Notes: generated by a model from the sequence alone, not told the origin. A stretch of 38,857 bases of DNA from SAR202 cluster bacterium (GCA_009392775.1 VFFT01000135.1:1-38857); one strand, 5' to 3'; numbered from the stretch's first letter, positions 1-7,992 are shown. A program made the numbers and translations.

Positions 1-1670
1 TCAAAAACAGTTTTACTTATATACTCATCCACACAAATCTTAGGTTTATGTCCTAAATGAGGAGCTACTTTAGAACCTATTAAATCAACTACAGAATCAA
101 GTTGCTGTTTTTTTATAAAAACAGTAGCTATATTTTTTAACTCATCAGCAGAATAATCTTTCCCAGACTGCTTTATTTTCTTAGTGTTTTCTTTTCGTAA
201 CTCCTTGTTAAGTGCTTGTGCACTAATTTTAGGAGCATCTCCGATAGATTTGATTACATCATTAGCTAATCTAGTAGCATGATATGTTCTAAATTTATGA
301 GGAATTATATTTTCTTTACCGCTAGCGGCTTTTAAATAATCTCTAACGGTTCCAGCATCTGTATTGACTATCGTTTTTCCACGACCAAACCCGCCCTGTT
401 TTTTTCTTTTAATAAGCTCTTTAGCTAGAAAAGGATCTTTGATAGGAGAGTTATTAACAACGCCATCCTTACCGGGGAAAACTAAACTCACGTTACCATT
501 GGCATCTTGTTTCACATGCTTAGGTAAAAAATCTGTTATGCCGTATGTAGTGATAGCAGCTTTAGTATATTTAGTTTGATCTATCTTTTTACCTTTATTG
601 GCTCCTCTAATGGCTACAGTCCAGATACGTCCTTTTGAATCCTTAGTAACCTTAGTACCCTTTTTCTTAAGGTCATTCATTGCTTTTTTAGTGGCTACAG
701 CGTCGATCTTAAAACGACGACCTTCTTTGCCATCAAATGTAACCTTACTTTTACCACCACCGCCGCCAATACGTTTATATGTATGATCTATTAAAGCAAT
801 TGCGAAAGCTGACTCACGAACAGTCTTAGATGAAATTACTTCACCTTTTTTTGATCCAAAAATTCTAGTAACTGATTTTGGATTAGTAATATCATTACCT
901 ACACGCGTCATTAAATCAGAATAAACTTCAGATAAAGTATTTAATATATCTGCTTTTTTACCATCTTTAGTGTCCTTATAAAGTCTGTCTTTAACAGTCT
1001 TTTTTTGTAACTTATTTTTACCTGTTGCATTAAAAACCTTGTCATTGGCTTTTAAAAAAGTAGCTTGAGTAACAGCAGTAGCGGAAGTATTAAAACGTGT
1101 ATCTTTCCTTAAGATCTTTCCTTCACTATCCTCTTTATCCGAAACCTCAATAAGCTGACCATCCATCGTAGTGGCATGAGTCATCTTTCCTTCTTTATTT
1201 ACCTGTGCAATAGCTTCAGTAAAAACGGTTCCCTCGTTTGTACCATCACCTAAACCAGCAGCTTTTAACTGTGCTTTAATTATAGAAAGTTCTTTACTTG
1301 TAACCCTTCTATGAGTAGCAGTAAATGTCTGCCAATCCTCAAATACATCGTCACTAGCACTGTCAATCGGAGTAGATTCTGGTATGGCTGGTTGTGCGGC
1401 GGCACGCGCTTCTGCCATTTGAACTACAGATTTATCTCCTGAATAAGAAGCTATATCAGCTTCAGACACACCAGCGGCTCTTGCCATCGAAGCGTTCCAT
1501 TTTCTACCGCCTCGCTCACCTTCCACAACCGGAACACCCGGAGGTGCGGGCTGATTGCTTGTGTAGTACCACTTTTCTTGTTTAACTAAAAGGTCAAACC
1601 TAGAAAAGAGTTCTCTGGAACGCAGAGCCTCTATACTTAAATATTCATCTATTTGTTGAATAATATTCAT
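1..1670 (-). CDS. DNA topoisomerase IB-like protein (C-terminus cut by window edge)
   Basis: An open frame runs from ATG at 1670 to the window edge without a stop, giving 556 residues. All five catalytic positions of type IB topoisomerases can be placed: R300 (IDHTYKRIG), K401 in the beta-hairpin FPGKDG, R461 in KFRTYHAT, H541 in LGHKPK and the nucleophile Y550 in DEYISK. The H-to-Y spacing of nine matches the poxvirus enzyme. These enzymes relax supercoils through a 3'-phosphotyrosine nick. R300 to K401 is 101 residues, against about 37 in the vaccinia enzyme, so an extra module of roughly 65 residues (about 303-370), basic and glycine-rich, sits between them. The first 60 residues include a PPGVPVVEGERGGRKW stretch seen in various phage proteins. 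A tyrosine recombinase is the alternative, since H458 also forms HxxR. The KFRTYHAT and GKDG context favours topoisomerase. The start overlaps the previous gene's stop (ATGA). Confidence 0.85.
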   Translation of the reverse strand, partial: MNIIQQIDEYLSIEALRSRELFSRFDLLVKQEKWYYTSNQPAPPGVPVVEGERGGRKWNASMARAAGVSEADIASYSGDKSVVQMAEARAAAQPAIPESTPIDSASDDVFEDWQTFTATHRRVTSKELSIIKAQLKAAGLGDGTNEGTVFTEAIAQVNKEGKMTHATTMDGQLIEVSDKEDSEGKILRKDTRFNTSATAVTQATFLKANDKVFNATGKNKLQKKTVKDRLYKDTKDGKKADILNTLSEVYSDLMTRVGNDITNPKSVTRIFGSKKGEVISSKTVRESAFAIALIDHTYKRIGGGGGKSKVTFDGKEGRRFKIDAVATKKAMNDLKKKGTKVTKDSKGRIWTVAIRGANKGKKIDQTKYTKAAITTYGITDFLPKHVKQDANGNVSLVFPGKDGVVNNSPIKDPFLAKELIKRKKQGGFGRGKTIVNTDAGTVRDYLKAASGKENIIPHKFRTYHATRLANDVIKSIGDAPKISAQALNKELRKENTKKIKQSGKDYSADELKNIATVFIKKQQLDSVVDLIGSKVAPHLGHKPKICVDEYISKTVF

Positions 1671-1894
1671 CTATTAATATCCAACCCCATTCTACGAGCA
1701 TGCGATACATCAAATAAATCATCTAACAATTGGGATATTATTCCATGTTCTTCATTTTCTACGGAATTTTCTAAATATGCAATTAATGCGTCAGCAATTA
1801 AATCTCTGCCTTCAACAGAAAAAACATACTCTGACGCATTAATAGAGCGAGTCTTAGTAACGCTCTCTATAGCATAATCTTTAATTATCCCCAT
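1667..1894 (-). CDS. Small hypothetical protein, 75 aa
   Basis: I do not recognise this protein. It is acidic in the middle (LENSVENEEHG) with no membrane segment or cysteine motif, and looks helical. Its ATG overlaps the TAA of the histone-like gene (TAATG). Its TGA stop overlaps the ATG of the topoisomerase gene (ATGA), so translation of the three genes is probably coupled. The TGA here is also evidence that UGA is an ordinary stop codon in this genome. Confidence 0.7.
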   Translation of the reverse strand: MGIIKDYAIESVTKTRSINASEYVFSVEGRDLIADALIAYLENSVENEEHGIISQLLDDLFDVSHARRMGLDINR

Positions 1895-2190
1895 TAACCC
1901 TTCTTAGCTGCTTTAGCCCTGTTCGATGCCTTTTTAGCCTTTGGTTTCGCAGTAGCTTTTTTAGCTGTAGGCTTTTTAGCTTTAGCTTTAGGTTTAGCTT
2001 CTTCTTCTTTAAGTGTTCCATTAGGAAGAACTGTTTTAGTGGTAGCAGCCTTAGGAGTTTCCTTAACCTCAGCTTGACCACAAGTGCAGTTACCGCCACA
2101 TGCACAATTATCATCTAAAAGAGAAATTGTTTCCTTACTTTCAGAAGATCCAAAACCTATAGCCTTTTTTATGGAATTAAAAATTCCCAT
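1894..2190 (-). CDS. Small protein with Cys cluster and histone H1-like Lys/Ala tail, 98 aa
   Basis: Three parts are visible: an N-terminal short amphipathic segment (MGIFNSIKKAIGFG), a four-cysteine cluster C29-A-C31-GGN-C35-T-C37, and from about residue 66 a tail almost entirely of Lys, Ala and Pro (PKAKAKKPTAKKATAKPKA). Such tails occur in histone H1-like and bacterial DNA-compaction proteins, and the CxC-x3-CxC spacing could bind zinc or another thiophilic metal. A DNA-binding or packaging-accessory role is inference from composition only. The start is supported by AAAGGAGA about 7 nt upstream of ATG. It lies just before the topoisomerase gene, which fits a DNA-structure role. Confidence 0.75.
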   Translation of the reverse strand: MGIFNSIKKAIGFGSSESKETISLLDDNCACGGNCTCGQAEVKETPKAATTKTVLPNGTLKEEEAKPKAKAKKPTAKKATAKPKAKKASNRAKAAKKG

Positions 2191-2207
2191 GATACGTTCT
2201 CCTTTCC

Positions 2208-2375
2208 TTATCTTAATCTCATACTAAAATACTCTTTCCACGAGAATGGTTTTTCTACCTCGTATGGAATAGATTCAATTTCTTTTTTCAATTCTCTAAC
2301 ATTAAAATATCTTTTAACTGCGACAGCGGTAAGAGATGCAAGGACTGCCCCACCTACAATAGACTTAATTCTCAT
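2208..2375 (-). CDS. Small single-span membrane protein, 55 aa
   Basis: A 55-residue frame starts at ATG 2375, behind a strong GGGAGG Shine-Dalgarno six bases upstream, and ends at TAA 2208-2210. The N-terminus MRIKSIVGGAVLASLTAVAV is a short basic stretch and then one hydrophobic segment. The remainder is charged (VRELKKEIESIPYEVEKPFSWKEYF). It could be an inner-membrane protein with a cytoplasmic tail, or a small lysis accessory protein, but nothing proves a function. The next gene's Shine-Dalgarno begins immediately after its stop. Confidence 0.7.
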   Translation of the reverse strand: MRIKSIVGGAVLASLTAVAVKRYFNVRELKKEIESIPYEVEKPFSWKEYFSMRLR

Positions 2376-2427
2376 ATAGCACCTCCCATATCTTTTATTA
2401 AATAGTTCTCACATGAAATCATTTCTA

Positions 2428-2931
2428 CTAATCACCGTAGCTACCATATGTTCTCTTCTCACCAGAAGGAAGTAATCCTGCAGCATTTATCTGCTTTAGT
2501 ACATCTGCAAAGCCTCCGTGGTCAGACATAATGGTACGCATTTCATTGTCTATAAGAGCTTGAGTAGTCTCTAACTCATCTATATCTTCCAGTATCTCAT
2601 CCAGAGTTGTGTGCCTTATACTTCGTTCTTCATCAACTGAATCTTTTATCAGACCAAGAGATGTTTCTAATCCAGTAATAGATTGTTCAATATCTGACAG
2701 ATCAACATCTTCCCTTTCAGATAATTTTGCTACTTCTTCTATTAGATTGTCTACCTCTGTCTGAAGAACAGCAACATCAACAGTTGCTTGGGACTCCTGC
2801 ATAACAGCTACAGATGAGTCTAAATTAGAAACAGTAGAATCTAACTGTGCTACATACCAGATGATTCCAAAAGCTTGAGCAACTATTGCAATAACTATGC
2901 CGATAGATACCTTCATATTTTTAATATCCAT
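2428..2931 (-). CDS. Membrane-anchored coiled-coil protein, 167 aa (paralogue of the next gene upstream)
   Basis: One N-terminal membrane helix (about residues 8-28, VSIGIVIAIVAQAFGIIWYV) is followed by long heptad-like acidic helices (residues 30-150) rich in Leu, Ile, Asp and Glu. The first 44 residues match those of the 288-aa protein at 2948-3814 at 39 positions, and similarity continues to VAVLQTEVDNL near residue 62. The pair must come from a gene duplication. An N-anchored coiled coil could act in the periplasm or at the inner face of the membrane, for example in lysis or superinfection functions, but the role is unknown. AAAGGA lies upstream of the start. Confidence 0.8.
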   Translation of the reverse strand: MDIKNMKVSIGIVIAIVAQAFGIIWYVAQLDSTVSNLDSSVAVMQESQATVDVAVLQTEVDNLIEEVAKLSEREDVDLSDIEQSITGLETSLGLIKDSVDEERSIRHTTLDEILEDIDELETTQALIDNEMRTIMSDHGGFADVLKQINAAGLLPSGEKRTYGSYGD

Positions 2932-2947
2932 ACCACAATTCCTTTAA

Positions 2948-3814
2948 TTATTCGTGACCGTGCAGTTCCCAAATATCTTTATCTAGTTGAGATATTTTGT
3001 CCGTTATCTCGTCAAATCGCCAACTTGCTGCTCCTCCAGAAGCATCCGAAGTAACAGCGTTTAAGTGATCTATTTGTACCCATAACTCTTCTAATCTTTC
3101 ATCTATATCAGTATCGTTAGATTTTTTAGAATTTTCTTCTTTCGAAATGTCACTGAGTATGTTGCTATATTTATCAAGTCGAGAATCTAGCTCTTCAAGT
3201 AAGCGATAAAGTTCTAAATCTACAAACTCAGCATCATAGCCAGAAGACGCGGCAGGGGGAGGTAGGGCAGGAACAGAATAACCGTGAGTCTCTACGTAAC
3301 CAAAGAATTCTGCAATTTCATCGAATCTTTCTTTTAGATGTTGTACCTCTATATAGATACCATCGTTAGCTTGGAGATTATCAAGTTCATCAACCTTCCA
3401 ATCCATATCTTTTATTTCTTGTTTCCGATCATTTACTGACTCTTTTAGAAGCTGTATCTCAGTATAGAGTCCATCTAAATTAGCGGGCGGTTGAATATTA
3501 TTAAACTCGCTATGGAAATGTGAGTCTGAACTTACAATGTCATACTCAGGATGGAAGTGTTGCTGTTGATCGTGGAAGTGTTCAGGTGCTTGGGGGTTAT
3601 CAGCAATATTCTGTATTCTTTGTTCAAGGCTTTCGACTTTAGTTTGAAGCACAGCAACATTTATAGTAGTTGCTTGCTCTTTCATAACAGATACGGTTGA
3701 ATCAAGATTAGATACTGTGGAATCAAGTTGAGCCACGTACCAAATAATTCCAAACGCTTGGGCAATAATTGCTATAACAATCCCAATGGAAACTTTACTA
3801 TTCTTAAGATCCAT
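2948..3814 (-). CDS. Membrane-anchored coiled-coil protein with His-rich segment, 288 aa
   Basis: It begins with the same anchor as its paralogue (one membrane helix, residues 8-28) and a heptad-rich segment to about residue 72. A histidine-rich stretch at about 77-110 follows, with repeated HFH motifs (EHFHDQQQHFHPEYD and then SHFHSEF). More predicted coiled coil follows (about 113-175 and 195-285), separated by a Pro/Ala hinge (SVPALPPPAASSG). The HFH repeats look able to bind Zn, Ni or Cu ions. Function is unknown. A GAGGGAG ribosome-binding site precedes ATG 3814. The gene follows the glutaredoxin by a short gap and probably belongs to the same transcript. Confidence 0.8.
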   Translation of the reverse strand: MDLKNSKVSIGIVIAIIAQAFGIIWYVAQLDSTVSNLDSTVSVMKEQATTINVAVLQTKVESLEQRIQNIADNPQAPEHFHDQQQHFHPEYDIVSSDSHFHSEFNNIQPPANLDGLYTEIQLLKESVNDRKQEIKDMDWKVDELDNLQANDGIYIEVQHLKERFDEIAEFFGYVETHGYSVPALPPPAASSGYDAEFVDLELYRLLEELDSRLDKYSNILSDISKEENSKKSNDTDIDERLEELWVQIDHLNAVTSDASGGAASWRFDEITDKISQLDKDIWELHGHE

Positions 3815-3832
3815 CGCTCCCTCTACTAGCGA

Positions 3833-4063
3833 TTAACTAATTTTCATCAATGCTTCATCTATTTTTGGTTTATTGTAGCCCACAACAACCTCATCACCGA
3901 TTACTGATACTGGAGTACTTCTGTACCCCATTGATAACAACTCTCTCTGCGAATCCATATCAGTCGATACGTTATGTTCTGTAAAATCAAAACCACTTCG
4001 TGAAAGATACCCTTTCACCATATGACAAGGACCTCAACCATTTGAAGTAAATATTTTAATCAT
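3833..4063 (-). CDS. Glutaredoxin/NrdH-like selenoprotein candidate (UGA at catalytic residue 10), 76 aa
   Basis: The frame starts at ATG 4063, five bases after a GGAGG Shine-Dalgarno. It reads MIKIFTSNG, then TGA (4034-4036), then GPCHMVKGYL and on to TAA at 3833. The TGA takes the place of the first cysteine of a CGPC redox motif, giving U10-G-P-C13. Everything downstream is an intact glutaredoxin fold: RSTPV with cis-Pro P51, IGDEVV strand, and VGYNKPKI helix cap. A hairpin typical of a bacterial SECIS begins 15 nt after the TGA. Reinitiation at ATG 4021 has no ribosome-binding site and would remove the active site. TGA is a stop in at least five other genes here. The gene starts 9 nt after the nrdJ stop, so it is probably the electron donor for the reductase. 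A sequencing error or natural C-to-TGA mutation is the alternative. Confidence 0.82.
4000..4018 (-). promoter_or_regulatory. Putative bacterial SECIS hairpin within the glutaredoxin gene
   Basis: On the mRNA, GUGAAAG pairs perfectly with CUUUCAC around a five-base loop GGUAU. The loop begins 22 nt after the UGA. Bacterial SECIS elements bound by SelB are coding-region stem-loops shortly downstream of the UGA with a G in the first two loop bases; the E. coli fdhF loop also carries an essential GU. Both features are present here. The match is by eye; no folding energy was calculated. Confidence 0.72.
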
Positions 4064-4072
4064 CGTTCCTCC

Positions 4073-6316
4073 TTATCCACATTTAGAATAGCCACATGCT
4101 CTACAAGACTCACAGCCTTCTGCCATGATGAGAGGTGACTGACATACCGGACATTCATCTACACTAGCCATAGCTGCCGCTGCACCTTCAGTAAAGGAAT
4201 CTACTGACGGAGCAGAATCAACTGTAGGAGTATCAATCGCCTCACCAAGTACCTTAGAGATACCATCAGCGATAGATTGAACTAATACACCATTATCCCA
4301 AACTGGATTACTTTGTATTCCAGATAATTGATTAATGATCTCAGCAGTAGGAATTCGGTATTGCATAGCTAATGAAATTAATCTGCAGATAGCTTCAGTG
4401 TTAGCATGAGCAGTTCCACCAGCTTTACCTATAGTTGCAAATACTTCATACAGTTCTCCCATGTCATCACTATTCAAAGTGACATACATAGTCCCCTGAC
4501 CAGTATTCATCTTAGTGGTAGTACCTTGTAAGTTACGTGGACGATTCGCTATACCTTCTGAAGGAATAGGAGAGTCAGAAACTGTCTTTTGGTTAGTAGC
4601 TACAAGAACCTCATCTCTGCGACTACCTTGTCTATAAACAGTAATGCCCTTACAGTCACCGCCCCATGCTTGCATGTAAGCATTATATACATCTTCTTGT
4701 GTAGCACTATTAGCTAGGTTAATAGTTTTAGAAATACCACTATCAACATACTTCTGCCACACAATTTGCATGTTTACATGAGCTTCTGGAGAGATAGTTT
4801 CGGAAGTTTTATACAAACTTGCCAACTTATCGTCCAAAAGATCGCTAATGTCGCCACCATTGTCTAAATATGCATCCAAATTGTCATGATTTAACGCATC
4901 TCTTAGACCTTTAACCGTATAAAACAACTCAACATTCGCCATTGCAGCAGACATATTGTGTTTTTTGAAGGATAAAGAGAAATGTGGCTCAATTCCTGAC
5001 GATGTATCGGCAATCATGCTAATAGTTCCAGTAGGAGCGATAGATAATCGCCATGCGTTACGCATATTCTTCCATTCACCGCCATTCTTCTCATTAAGAG
5101 GAGATTCATCGAAGGCAGGGAAGTCTCCACGCTCTTTTCCTAGTGAACTACTGTAGTTATCAGCAGTTGTTTTAAGAACTGCTCCTATTTTATCTGCTAT
5201 AGATAAAGCTTCAGTAGAATCGTATGGAATTTCCATACTAACCAAGCAATCAGCCAATCCCATCACACCAAGACCGATCTTACGAGTCTGTGCATTAACA
5301 GTCTGAGTCTTTTTAGTTGGATGGTGGTTAACACTAATGACGTTATCAAGTAAACGTGTGCAAGTTTCTATAATTTCTTTGAATCTATCGAAATCAAATT
5401 CCTTACGCTCATTAACAAAGTTACCTAAATTAATACTTCCTAAGTTACAAGACTCTCCTGAAAGCAAAGGCTGCTCACCACAAGGGTTAGTAGCATTTAT
5501 CTGACCAAGTTGGGGTGTTGTGTTATCTCTATTAATACGATCTAACCAAACCATTCCCGGTTCACCGTTTCTCCAAGCACCTTTAGTAATATCGTTGAAC
5601 AAACCACGAGCACTTATATAAGAATCATCTTTTGGAGAATCATAAGAATTCTTATCTAATGGATAAGTTAAATGGAGATACTTATCATCCCTAACAGCTT
5701 TCATGAAGTTACTATCAGCCCCAACACTAATGTTGAAGTTCTTGATCTTGCCTTCTTCGGTTTTACAAGTAATAAATTTCTTTATATCGGGATGATACAC
5801 AGACATGATTGCCATATGAGCGCCGTCTCTCTTACCGCCCTGAGTAATCATCGTGCCAACCTGACTAAGCGTCTCTAAGACAGCGATAGGACCACATGCC
5901 TTACCTTGAGTAGTTTTTATTGGAGTTCCTTCGGGACGAAGATCACTGAGACTAAATCCGATTCCCCCGCCGAACTTCTCGATCATCGCTTGATCATGTG
6001 CAGTCATCATAATGGAAGACATAGAGTCATCTATATCCATAACATAACAAGCAGAAAGGGTTCCTTGACCAGTTCCTGCATTCATTAAGGTAGGACTATT
6101 AGGAATAAAATCTAGATCCCACATAACATTGAAAAATCGATCTGCCCATCTAGCTTGATCTGCTTTCTTTTCAGCACCAGCTAGAGAATTTGATACACGT
6201 TTAAACATTTCTATAGGCGTTTCAATCGGTGAGCCATCTTCACCTTTCTGAAGATACCTCTGTTCCAATGTGAATAATGCGTTATCGGTGAGATTTCCTG
6301 TGTCCTTAATTACCAT
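4073..6316 (-). CDS. nrdJ: Class II (adenosylcobalamin-dependent) ribonucleoside-diphosphate reductase, 747 aa
   Basis: It reduces ribonucleotides to deoxyribonucleotides for phage DNA synthesis, using B12 to form the thiyl radical without oxygen or a second subunit. Visible family signatures are FIPNSPTLMNAGTGQGTLSAC (redox Cys C90), FGGGIGFSLSDLRP, the active-site loop N277-P-C279-G-E281 with radical cysteine C279, partner cysteine C290, PTGTISMIADTSSGIEPHFS, and a C-terminal zinc-ribbon CPVC...CESCRACGYSKCG. That tail is typical of NrdJ enzymes and shuttles reducing equivalents from a glutaredoxin or thioredoxin. Length is usual for the compact NrdJ type. Its ATG overlaps the ruvC-like stop (TAATG). 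Its own stop TAA runs into the GGAGG of the glutaredoxin gene. Confidence 0.97.
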   Translation of the reverse strand: MVIKDTGNLTDNALFTLEQRYLQKGEDGSPIETPIEMFKRVSNSLAGAEKKADQARWADRFFNVMWDLDFIPNSPTLMNAGTGQGTLSACYVMDIDDSMSSIMMTAHDQAMIEKFGGGIGFSLSDLRPEGTPIKTTQGKACGPIAVLETLSQVGTMITQGGKRDGAHMAIMSVYHPDIKKFITCKTEEGKIKNFNISVGADSNFMKAVRDDKYLHLTYPLDKNSYDSPKDDSYISARGLFNDITKGAWRNGEPGMVWLDRINRDNTTPQLGQINATNPCGEQPLLSGESCNLGSINLGNFVNERKEFDFDRFKEIIETCTRLLDNVISVNHHPTKKTQTVNAQTRKIGLGVMGLADCLVSMEIPYDSTEALSIADKIGAVLKTTADNYSSSLGKERGDFPAFDESPLNEKNGGEWKNMRNAWRLSIAPTGTISMIADTSSGIEPHFSLSFKKHNMSAAMANVELFYTVKGLRDALNHDNLDAYLDNGGDISDLLDDKLASLYKTSETISPEAHVNMQIVWQKYVDSGISKTINLANSATQEDVYNAYMQAWGGDCKGITVYRQGSRRDEVLVATNQKTVSDSPIPSEGIANRPRNLQGTTTKMNTGQGTMYVTLNSDDMGELYEVFATIGKAGGTAHANTEAICRLISLAMQYRIPTAEIINQLSGIQSNPVWDNGVLVQSIADGISKVLGEAIDTPTVDSAPSVDSFTEGAAAAMASVDECPVCQSPLIMAEGCESCRACGYSKCG

Positions 6317-6798
6317 TATGAGTCCTCCGTTTTTATACTATTACCGACACGTAAATCTCCCCACTTCGCAATACATAATGCATCTATTGAGTCTTGGCTT
6401 AATTTGGAAAGCTTACTGTCAAATATTTTTAATGCCATTTTCTTTATCTTTTCTTTATCTGCACGCCCATCACCTATAACATCTTTCTTCCAAGTACTGA
6501 CGTTAACACCAAAAAAATCGATGTTATGGTGAATACAAACTACTTTGCACATAGCCTGTACATGCACCAATCTAATAACTGCAGCCCTGTTCTGAACATA
6601 CGGAATGTCTTCTATGAAGACAGTATCTTCCGTTGTAATATTTTCTGCTACATAACCAAAAAACTCATGATATAGCTGCTCGAGACGAGTCTCCCAAGAG
6701 CGAGATTTTGATCGAAATTCTACCACAGAATAGTCACCCATAGACAACTTTGCTATGGCTATTTTTGTAGTAGATATATCTATTCCGTAAACGCTCAT
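6316..6798 (-). CDS. RuvC-like Holliday junction resolvase, 160 aa
   Basis: An RNase H-fold nuclease that would resolve four-way junctions or branched DNA before packaging. The fold signature is clear: GIDIS with D7 in strand 1, VFIEDIP with E63 after strand 4, a basic helix-forming segment WKKDVIGDGRADKEKIKKM, and the C-terminal SQDSIDALCIAKWG with D136 and D139. Length is slightly below E. coli RuvC (173 aa). ATG 6798 overlaps the TGA of the gene before it. It sits between nuclease/recombination genes and nrdJ, fitting a late replication role. Confidence 0.88.
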   Translation of the reverse strand: MSVYGIDISTTKIAIAKLSMGDYSVVEFRSKSRSWETRLEQLYHEFFGYVAENITTEDTVFIEDIPYVQNRAAVIRLVHVQAMCKVVCIHHNIDFFGVNVSTWKKDVIGDGRADKEKIKKMALKIFDSKLSKLSQDSIDALCIAKWGDLRVGNSIKTEDS

Positions 6799-7295
6799 GG
6801 TCGTACTCTTTCCTGTCCTCTTCGAGTGACAATCCTACTGATAGTCTCAAATTGTTGATCATACATATAGTATCGACCTCGCAAAATCTTTAACTGACCT
6901 TGCTTAACGGCGATCCTCATTTTTAATGTCTGAAGTGAAGGATCATCGTTCAAAACCTTACCTTTGATACTATCCTTCAAAAGGCGTTTAGTAGAGGTTT
7001 CTTCTAACTCCGCACCTTGTGTTTGGAGCATCACATCAAATCCTTCTGACAATACAGAAAGCTCTGCTTCTAGCTGACCCACACGGTATGAAGTGTAGCT
7101 TTTCCAACCACCTAAAAATAACAACCACCTATCAATATCCGCATCTGGTAATAGTTCTGCTTCTCCGGGGAATGCATATGATTCCCCATTACTGTCAGGA
7201 GGATCTGCAGGAGGAAAAAACTCATCCTTTAAATTCCTGTCCGTACCGTAAGTTCTAATTTGTTCTGACCTATCCGTAACCTTTCCTGTATCCAT
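6795..7295 (-). CDS. Hypothetical protein, 166 aa, in recombination cluster
   Basis: I do not recognise the family. Residues 1-50 are polar and probably disordered (FFPPADPPDSNGESYAFPGE). Residues about 55-160 look helical with many charges, ending in a basic stretch RIVTRRGQERVRP. There are no cysteines. Position between a RecB/Cas4-like nuclease and RuvC-like resolvase suggests a partner in recombination or DNA end processing, which is inference from context alone. The start is preceded by AGGGA. It ends with TGA inside the next ATG. Confidence 0.75.
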   Translation of the reverse strand: MDTGKVTDRSEQIRTYGTDRNLKDEFFPPADPPDSNGESYAFPGEAELLPDADIDRWLLFLGGWKSYTSYRVGQLEAELSVLSEGFDVMLQTQGAELEETSTKRLLKDSIKGKVLNDDPSLQTLKMRIAVKQGQLKILRGRYYMYDQQFETISRIVTRRGQERVRP

Positions 7296-7296
7296 A

Positions 7297-7992
7297 TTAA
7301 ATCCCTTCTACAAAATGTTCCCTTTCGCATAATTGCTGAAAATTACACCAATCATGGTTTTCTTTAGGACGATAGGGAACCTTGTCACCTTCATCTATAT
7401 ATTTTTTTATTTTCCTTAATTTATTTAATGTCGTATCTAATAACCCTTGATCTCGCTCTACTGGATAAATTAAATAATCTTGAGTGTTCTTATTGATATA
7501 AAAAATTAATCCTTCTTCTAAATCGGTCATCATGGAATATAAATTCCATTGAATAAGGTGTTCCGCACGAGGAAGATACTTCAAAGCATACTTACTCTTA
7601 GGATTAGCCATAGACTTAATCTCAAGAAGAAGATGCTTTCCATCTGAAGGTCGCTCTAAAATCCCATCATAGTGACCCACAATAGGCGGATCATTCCAAG
7701 TGACCTCTTCTTCAGAAGAGACAAGAACCCCAGTTCCTTTTAACTTTTCTTCCAACCACTCATGATAAACCGTTCCTACCATCATCCTACGTAAATTATT
7801 TGCAGGAATCGCATCTTGGGTATATCCCATCATGTAATACCAAATAGCACGAGGACACCAATGAGCACTAGAAGGAGAAAAATAATCCCGCTTCTTAGGA
7901 GGTCTTACTGTAGTTTGATCATACTTATCTAATTCCTGCTCCAACCAAGCCGCAGGATTCATTTGATTTGTTACTTCACTAATTTTAGGCAT
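7297..7992 (-). CDS. PD-(D/E)XK nuclease, Cas4/RecB-like, 231 aa
   Basis: It carries the RecB/Cas4 exonuclease pattern in order: HWC46PRAIWYY, GTVYH77, VGHYD109G, LLLE124IK126S and HLIQ148WNLY. These are the metal-binding and catalytic residues of the PD-(D/E)XK superfamily. C46 plus C216 and C222 near the end recall the Cas4/AddB-type iron-sulphur cluster, but only three cysteines are placed where Cas4 has four, so cluster binding is uncertain. It probably resects DNA ends in recombination with the adjacent RecA. No cas1/cas2 genes or repeats are nearby, so a CRISPR adaptation role is unlikely. ATG overlaps the previous stop. Confidence 0.88.
   Translation of the reverse strand: MPKISEVTNQMNPAAWLEQELDKYDQTTVRPPKKRDYFSPSSAHWCPRAIWYYMMGYTQDAIPANNLRRMMVGTVYHEWLEEKLKGTGVLVSSEEEVTWNDPPIVGHYDGILERPSDGKHLLLEIKSMANPKSKYALKYLPRAEHLIQWNLYSMMTDLEEGLIFYINKNTQDYLIYPVERDQGLLDTTLNKLRKIKKYIDEGDKVPYRPKENHDWCNFQQLCEREHFVEGI

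Noticed and set aside
1..1670. Site-specific integrase
   Set aside because: The HxxR and LGH...Y signs are shared by both families, but the FPGKDG hairpin and KFRTYHAT motif fit topoisomerase IB, and no attachment site or repressor is seen nearby.
364..1877. Several plus-strand frames of 60-75 codons in the left part
   Set aside because: They are antisense to the topoisomerase and small genes, lack ribosome-binding sites and show no recognisable composition or motifs.
3833..4021. A 62-aa protein starting at ATG 4021 as the real glutaredoxin gene
   Set aside because: It lacks a ribosome-binding site and the active site; the strong GGAGG-ATG at 4063 in the same frame, interrupted only by TGA at the Cys codon, explains the gene better.
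7297..7992. Possible CRISPR adaptation gene (Cas4)
   Set aside because: No cas1, cas2 or repeat array is present, and the neighbours are phage replication and recombination genes.
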